Assembly: GCA_030550075.1 (NCBI GenBank)
Contig: JAUQQB010000004.1
Coordinates: forward strand, 1-26,401
DNA: 26,401 bases
Direction of reading: 5' to 3'
From: Chloroflexota bacterium
Lineage (GTDB): Bacteria; Chloroflexota; Anaerolineae; Thermoflexales; Thermoflexaceae
Both the position numbers and the translations under genes were made by a program. This document shows, in pieces, positions 22,478 to 26,401 of this stretch. The notes beneath the pieces were generated by a model. It worked only from the letters and a program-made list of their open reading frames with translations, was not told where the DNA came from and did not search any database. Position 1 is the first letter of the stretch. Each line of letters starts with the position of its first letter.

Positions 22478-22515
22478 GAACGTTGCATCTTGTCTTTATC
22501 TGGAGGACTTATTCG

Positions 22516-23568
22516 ATGGATTTTGAACGCTTCATTCGACTTATTGGCATGCTAGTGTTAGGGGTTGCCGGATGGCGGCTGGGGATGGACGCCGCCCGGT
22601 TGGGGCTGGATTCACGCCCGGACTGGCACTTTGCTCTGGCCTTTGCCCTGGTCGGGGCCATCCTCGGCCTCATCCTCACGCCATGGCTCACCATCCGCCC
22701 GGCCGCTATGATCCGCCAGATCGTCCGATCCATCCCATTACAACAACTGATCGCTGGCACCATCGGGCTGATCATCGGGCTGATCATGGCCGGGCTGGTC
22801 TCCTATCCGCTCTCCCTCCTGCCTGACCCCCTGGGCCGGGTGATGCCCTCTCTGGGGGCGGCGTTCTTCGGTTACCTGGGCCTCACGGTGGCGGGCACCC
22901 GCTACAAGGACTTGCTGACGATACTCCCCCGCCACCTACGTGAGGGGCGGGACGGCGAACATCTGATCCTGCTGGATACCAGCGTGATCATCGATGGTCG
23001 GATCGCCGATGTTGCGCGCACCGGATTCCTCCAAGCCACGCTTCTGGTGCCTCGCTTCGTCCTGAACGAGCTCCAGCACATCGCGGATTCTCAGGATCCC
23101 CTGCGGCGCAACCGGGGCCGCCGCGGCCTGGAGATCCTCAACCGAATGCAGAAAGAAAGCCACGTCCCCATCCGCATCGTGGATATGGAGGTCGAAGGCC
23201 GGGAGGTGGATGAGAAGCTGATCGCCCTGGCCCGTCGACTGCGCTGCCCGATCATGACCAATGACTACAACCTGAACCGGGTCGCCGAGCTTCAGAACAT
23301 CCGTGTCCTCAATATCAATGAACTGTCCAACGCGGTGCGGACGGTTCTGCTGCCCGGGGAAACGTTCTCCCTTTCGATCATTCAGGAAGGGAAGGAGACC
23401 GGACAGGGTGTAGGTTACCTGGAGGATGGGACGATGGTGGTGGTGGAAGAGGGGCGCCGCTACATTGGACGGGAGATCCCGGTCGTGGTGACCAAGGTAC
23501 TCCAGACCGCTGCTGGGCGGATGATCTTCGCCCGGCCCGAAGAGCTGACCCGCGGCGGCTCCTCCTGA
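22516..23568 (+). CDS. PIN/TRAM domain membrane protein (YacL type)
   Basis: A 350-residue protein from the ATG at 22516 (GGAGG, 9-nt spacer). Four membrane spans lie at about 7-27, 38-58, 77-97 and 110-128. A PIN-like nuclease domain follows, with acidic residues D154 (LLDTSVIIDG), E185 (LNELQHIAD), D232 and D250 (MTNDYNLN), and a C-terminal TRAM domain from about 285 to 345 (GETFSLSIIQEGKE, GVGYLEDGTMVVVE). The architecture is that of Bacillus YacL, a predicted membrane-tethered RNase whose target is not established. It precedes cysS, and yacL is also near cysS-type genes in Firmicutes. The four acidic residues are intact, so it could be catalytically active. Confidence 0.92.
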   Translation: MDFERFIRLIGMLVLGVAGWRLGMDAARLGLDSRPDWHFALAFALVGAILGLILTPWLTIRPAAMIRQIVRSIPLQQLIAGTIGLIIGLIMAGLVSYPLSLLPDPLGRVMPSLGAAFFGYLGLTVAGTRYKDLLTILPRHLREGRDGEHLILLDTSVIIDGRIADVARTGFLQATLLVPRFVLNELQHIADSQDPLRRNRGRRGLEILNRMQKESHVPIRIVDMEVEGREVDEKLIALARRLRCPIMTNDYNLNRVAELQNIRVLNINELSNAVRTVLLPGETFSLSIIQEGKETGQGVGYLEDGTMVVVEEGRRYIGREIPVVVTKVLQTAAGRMIFARPEELTRGGSS

Positions 23569-23643
23569 GATCGCTGGTTCATGGCCCCTTGGCCCCTTCG
23601 GCCACCTGCTCCGTCCCCAAACCTCTCTGGAGGTGCGAAACCG

Positions 23644-25098
23644 ATGAGCCTTGCGGTGTATAACTTCCTGACCCGGCAGAAGGAGCCCTTCGTTCCGCTA
23701 CGCGAAGGACGGGTTCACATGTATGTCTGTGGGCCGACCGTCTACGATCACGCCCACCTTGGCCACGCCAAGCTTTACGTCTCCATAGATGTGATCGTCC
23801 GCTACCTCCGCTATCGCGGCTATAAGGTCCGCTATGTCCAGAACATTACCGACGTGGGGCATCTGCTGGATACCGGTGAAGATCGCATCCTGAAAGGAGC
23901 GGCCCGGGAGCGTTTAGAGCCAATGGAGCTGGTGGAGAAATACATGCGCAGTTATTTTGAGGACATGGACGCGCTGGGAGTCGTGCGGCCCGATATCTCC
24001 CCACGAGCTTCCGGCCATATCCCTGAGATGATCGAGATGATCAAGGCCCTGATCGAAAAAGGCCACGCCTATGAAGTGAACGGCTCAGTGTATTTCTCGG
24101 TGGAATCCTGGCCGGAATACGGGAAGCTCTCCGGCCGCCGCCTGGAAGAACAGGAGGAAGGAGCCCGTATCCCGGTGCGAGAGGAGAAACGCCACCCCGC
24201 TGATTTCGCCCTGTGGAAACGGGCGGAGCCGGAGCACATCCTGCGCTGGCCCAGCCCATGGGGCTGGGGTTATCCCGGATGGCACATCGAATGCTCCGTG
24301 ATGGCCACCAAATACCTGGGACAGCCCTTCGACATCCACGGCGGGGGCATCGATAACCTCTTCCCCCATAACGAAAGCGAGATCGCCCAGGCGGAGGCGG
24401 CCAATGGGGTGCCCTTCGCTCGCTACTGGCTGCTCACCGGATCCCTCACCGTGAACGGTGTGAAGATGAGCAAGAGCCTGGGGAACGTGGTGCGCATCAA
24501 GGATGCCCTTCTGCGATACCGACCCCAGGCGATCCGATTGTTCATCCTCTCCAGCCATTACCGCTCCCCCATCGACTACAGCGAGGAATCCATGGAAGCA
24601 GCGGAGAAGGGGCTGGACCGTCTCTGGAACACCGTGATCGAGGTCCGGGAACGGCTCGCCCGAGAGGGCGTTCCGGAGGCGGCCGAGCCGGAGGCGTTCA
24701 TGGAGGAGATCCAGCGGACCCGGCGCGCCTTCCTCGAGGTGATGGATGACGATTTCAGCACGCCGGAGGCCCTTTCAGTTCTCTTCGAGTTCTCCAAAGC
24801 CGTCAACAGCCTGCTCTTCGGCGGGACCGCCGCGGGACGTCCGATCCTGGAGGCCATCGACGCGGTTTATCGGGAGTTCGGCGGCCAGGTCCTGGGGCTG
24901 ATCCCGGAGGTCATCCGACCGGACATCCCGTCGGATCTGGTGGCCGGGCTGGTGCAGCTGCTCATTGAGATACGGGCGGAAGCTCGCCGCCAGCGTGATT
25001 TCGCCCGCGCCGATCAGATCCGTGACCGCCTCCGGGCCTTGGGGATCATCCTGGAAGACCGCCCGGATGGCACGGTGTGGCGAATGGGACGTTCTTAA
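23644..25098 (+). CDS. cysS: Cysteinyl-tRNA synthetase
   Basis: Class I aminoacyl-tRNA synthetase charging tRNA-Cys. The 484 residues start at the ATG at 23644 with GGAGG 10 nt upstream; the frame is open to 23581 but the extension is not family-like. Signatures are the zinc ligand C29 in VCGPTVYD, the HIGH-class HLGH at 38-41, FALWKRAEP, the second zinc region PGWHIECSVM, DIHGGGIDNLFPHNESE and KMSKS. The C-terminal helical tRNA-binding part ends RRQRDFARADQIRDRLRALGI, typical of CysRS. It follows the PIN/TRAM gene by 75 nt. Hairpins and a terminator follow the stop codon. Confidence 0.98.
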   Translation: MSLAVYNFLTRQKEPFVPLREGRVHMYVCGPTVYDHAHLGHAKLYVSIDVIVRYLRYRGYKVRYVQNITDVGHLLDTGEDRILKGAARERLEPMELVEKYMRSYFEDMDALGVVRPDISPRASGHIPEMIEMIKALIEKGHAYEVNGSVYFSVESWPEYGKLSGRRLEEQEEGARIPVREEKRHPADFALWKRAEPEHILRWPSPWGWGYPGWHIECSVMATKYLGQPFDIHGGGIDNLFPHNESEIAQAEAANGVPFARYWLLTGSLTVNGVKMSKSLGNVVRIKDALLRYRPQAIRLFILSSHYRSPIDYSEESMEAAEKGLDRLWNTVIEVRERLAREGVPEAAEPEAFMEEIQRTRRAFLEVMDDDFSTPEALSVLFEFSKAVNSLLFGGTAAGRPILEAIDAVYREFGGQVLGLIPEVIRPDIPSDLVAGLVQLLIEIRAEARRQRDFARADQIRDRLRALGIILEDRPDGTVWRMGRS

Positions 25099-25224
25099 TC
25101 GATCCCCTTCGGGGACAGGGGATGCCTTCGGCACCTTCCGGCCTATAAAATCCTGGAGTCACGATTCAGCCATTTGCACGCCATACGAATCGGGGCGTTT
25201 CACGCGGGTTTTCTTTCAGGGACT

Positions 25225-25279
25225 TCAGGGGCTGAGCCGCGCGCCAGAGGCACGCGGCTCAGCCCCTGAGCTATTTTCT
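25225..25279 (+). terminator. Strong rho-independent terminator after cysS
   Basis: A perfect 16-bp stem, CAGGGGCTGAGCCGCG at 25226-25241 with its reverse complement at 25253-25268, is extended by a T-A pair. The loop is 11 nt. It is followed by the T-rich GCTATTTTCTAT. It is about 127 nt after the cysS stop and is the most stable stem seen in the window. Confidence 0.8.
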
Positions 25280-25405
25280 ATCCCCCGCCCCAGGGCTCAG
25301 AAGAGCTGTGAGGAGCCTGCCGAAGGAGAATCGCGCGCTTGAGAGAGGATCCGAAATTCGCCGGCAGTGTTTTCGCTGTGATAGATCATCAGGCCCCCAA
25401 TTTCA

Positions 25406-25440
25406 GATCCCCCACGGCCCTTCGGGCCGTTGGGGGGATC
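25406..25440. repeat. Long hairpin upstream of the nucleotidyltransferase/HEPN pair
   Basis: ACGGCCC at 25414-25420 and GGGCCGT at 25424-25430 flank a TTC loop. The stem continues with GATCCCCC (25406-25413) against GGGGGGATC (25432-25440) with a small bulge. No T run follows on either strand. It lies 90 nt before the start of the pair and could be a leader structure or a mobile-DNA scar. Confidence 0.5.
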
Positions 25441-25529
25441 CAGGGGAGAGGGGTATCAGAGTGGATCAGGGATCACGTGAACACGAGCTAAAGGCTTAGA
25501 CACTCCCTGAAAGTTAGGGGGGCTATACG

Positions 25530-25886
25530 ATGTCAGCGAAGGAGACGTTATCCGCTCAGGAACGCCGAGAGGTGCTCGAAAAAGAAATCCGGCGGTTTGT
25601 GGAAACCCTGCGTCGGGAGATCGATCCGGAGCAGATCCTTCTTTTCGGTTCTCTCGCGACAGGCGAAATCCACTCATGGTCTGATATCGACCTGGTGATT
25701 GTGATGAAAACCGATCTGCCCTTTATCGAGCGTCTTCATTTCATCCGGCGTTTGCTCAAGCCCCGCGTAGCCACCGATTTACTGGTATACACCCCTGAGG
25801 AATTCGAACAGCTGGCCCGGGAACGGCCCTTTGTGCGAGAGGAAATTGTAAGTAAAGGAGTTGTCCTATATGAACGAGGCCGCTAA
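25530..25886 (+). CDS. Minimal nucleotidyltransferase (MNT/MntA-like), HEPN partner
   Basis: A 118-residue DNA polymerase beta-like nucleotidyltransferase. The diagnostic G40-S41 is followed by ten residues and then D52-x-D54 (GSLATGEIHSWSDIDL). The third acidic residue is D83 in TDLLVYT. AGGGGGG lies 7 nt before the ATG. MNT proteins are usually encoded with a HEPN protein; in studied MntA/HepT pairs the MNT enzyme inactivates the HEPN RNase by adding AMP. The next gene, overlapping by 17 nt, is a HEPN protein, so this is probably the antitoxin-like half. All three acidic residues are present, so it looks active. Confidence 0.88.
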   Translation: MSAKETLSAQERREVLEKEIRRFVETLRREIDPEQILLFGSLATGEIHSWSDIDLVIVMKTDLPFIERLHFIRRLLKPRVATDLLVYTPEEFEQLARERPFVREEIVSKGVVLYERGR

Positions 25887-26262
25887 GCCATGGTTAGATT
25901 TTGCCCAGCAGGATCTCCTTGCCGCAAAGGCACTGCTGGAGGATGAGATTTATAACCTGGCCTGCTTCCACGCTCAACAATGTGTAGAGAAAGCGCTTAA
26001 GGGTCTAATCGCTGCTCACGGCCGTACTCCACCGCGTTTACATTCGATTTCTGAACTGTTGAGGCTTCTGCCTCCCGAGCCATTTGCAGATATTGCAGAG
26101 GAGCTCACAATCCTGGACGATTATTACATCCCTGTGCGCTATCCAGATGCCTTGCCCGGCTCTCTTCCTTACGGACTCCCCGGTCAGCGTGAAGCGCTTG
26201 TTGCGGTAGAATTAGCAGATGTAGTTATAAAGAGAGTTATGACACAGCTTCGCATCAGTTAA
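25870..26262 (+). CDS. HEPN domain protein, partner of the nucleotidyltransferase
   Basis: A 130-residue, mostly helical protein from the ATG at 25870 (GGAG, 9-nt spacer; a TTG at 25861 is less likely). The HEPN pattern is clear: WLDFAQQDLLAAKALLEDEIYNLACFHAQQCVEKALKGLI, then HSISELLRLL. YIPVRYPDA is typical of the pfam05168-type HEPN proteins. It lacks the RxxxxHxY motif of HepT-type RNases, so toxic RNase activity is not evident. It overlaps the nucleotidyltransferase gene, implying coupled translation. The 3' part is visibly less GC-rich than the dcw genes, suggesting acquisition by transfer. Confidence 0.85.
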   Translation: MNEAAKPWLDFAQQDLLAAKALLEDEIYNLACFHAQQCVEKALKGLIAAHGRTPPRLHSISELLRLLPPEPFADIAEELTILDDYYIPVRYPDALPGSLPYGLPGQREALVAVELADVVIKRVMTQLRIS

Positions 26263-26273
26263 AGTTAGGAGTT

Positions 26274-26401
26274 GTGAGCCACAGGGCTTTTAAGATTCTA
26301 ATCAAAGACGGCATAACGGGGAGGAGAGTAACTATTCAGCCGTTCTCCAGCATTGTCTATACGGATATAGGCGGTTTCCTCCTGGGGGCTTTTGGGCCGA
26401 G
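26274..26401 (+). CDS. Possible gene start running off the right edge
   Basis: From a GTG at 26274 the frame is open to the end of the window (42 codons), starting MSHRAFKILIKDGITGRR and ending in a Gly/Phe-rich stretch. AGGAG lies only 2 nt before the GTG, too close for an ideal SD. I recognise no family, and random open frames of this length are common, so this is only a candidate. Confidence 0.2.
   Translation, partial: MSHRAFKILIKDGITGRRVTIQPFSSIVYTDIGGFLLGAFGP

Larger units (their letters stand above)
25099..25529. other. Hairpin-rich spacer after cysS
   Basis: No gene or tRNA was recognised in these 431 nt. Two small TTC-loop hairpins lie directly after cysS: TCCCC/GGGGA at 25103-25115 and TGCC/GGCA at 25123-25133. 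A very strong terminator stem follows at 25225-25269. Another hairpin at 25406-25440 precedes the nucleotidyltransferase gene. The final bases hold the AGGGGGG SD of that gene. Confidence 0.6.

Noticed and set aside
25099..25529. tRNA or small RNA gene after cysS
   Set aside because: No acceptor/T-loop signature (GTTCGAATC-like) or cloverleaf pairing could be traced; the structure seen is explained by hairpins and a terminator.
26368..26401. Inverted similarity between the two window ends (CCCAAAGCCCCCA versus TGGGGGCTTTTGGG-like)
   Set aside because: The match is about 14 nt with a one-base gap in GC-rich DNA, and the window ends are arbitrary, so chance is the simplest explanation.

Overview
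The window is about 26.4 kb of GC-rich bacterial chromosome. It is dominated by a complete-looking division and cell-wall (dcw) cluster on the minus strand. Gene content and order, the protein style (Arg/Ala/Gly-rich, MraZ plus FtsA/FtsZ, PIN/TRAM next to cysS) and REP-like intergenic DNA suggest a member of the Chloroflexota, perhaps a thermophilic Anaerolineae/Thermoflexus-like lineage. That assignment is inference from recognition, not a database result.

Layout. (1) 1-359 is largely non-coding, followed by a plus-strand RNase HI-type gene (360-776) and a strong hairpin terminator (871-924) that separates it from the convergent end of ftsZ. (2) 938-18655, minus strand, read right to left: mraZ, rsmH, ftsL-like, ftsI (class B PBP), murF, mraY, murD, ftsW, murG, a CvpA-family membrane protein, murC, murB, ddl, ftsQ, ftsA, ftsZ. 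Most junctions are ATGA/TGATG overlaps or short gaps, so this looks like one long, translationally coupled unit. It starts at a TATAAT promoter carrying three 10-bp-spaced MraZ boxes. Breaks in the packing are mraY-murF (187 nt), murC-cvpA (160 nt, with a long inverted repeat and a T run), ftsA-ftsQ (about 100 nt) and ftsZ-ftsA (351 nt, filled by a mosaic of alternating palindromes). murE, usually next to murF, is absent. (3) 18983-25098, plus strand, divergent from mraZ: zinc alcohol dehydrogenase-like protein, PgeF/YfiH, membrane-anchored metallophosphoesterase, a small membrane protein, a PIN/TRAM (YacL-type) membrane protein and cysS. (4) 25099-25529: a hairpin-rich spacer with a very strong terminator. 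(5) 25530-26262: a nucleotidyltransferase/HEPN gene pair of the toxin-antitoxin type with lower GC, then a possible gene running off the right edge.

How the genes work together. MurB, MurC, MurD, MurF and Ddl build the UDP-MurNAc-pentapeptide, with MurE supplied from elsewhere. MraY and MurG make lipid I and lipid II. FtsW and FtsI polymerise and cross-link septal peptidoglycan with FtsQ and FtsL. FtsA and FtsZ form the cytokinetic ring. MraZ and RsmH are the usual regulatory and housekeeping head of the cluster. PgeF, encoded just across the divergent promoter region, corrects MurC misincorporation products in bacteria where it has been studied, so it is functionally linked to the cluster.

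I did not find a clearly new multi-gene system. The most unusual items are the BIME-like palindrome array between ftsA and ftsZ, the long inverted repeat with T run ahead of murC, the MraZ box array overlapping an SD-driven alternative mraZ start, the missing murE with a small repeat scar in its usual place, and a metallophosphoesterase lacking the GNH motif.
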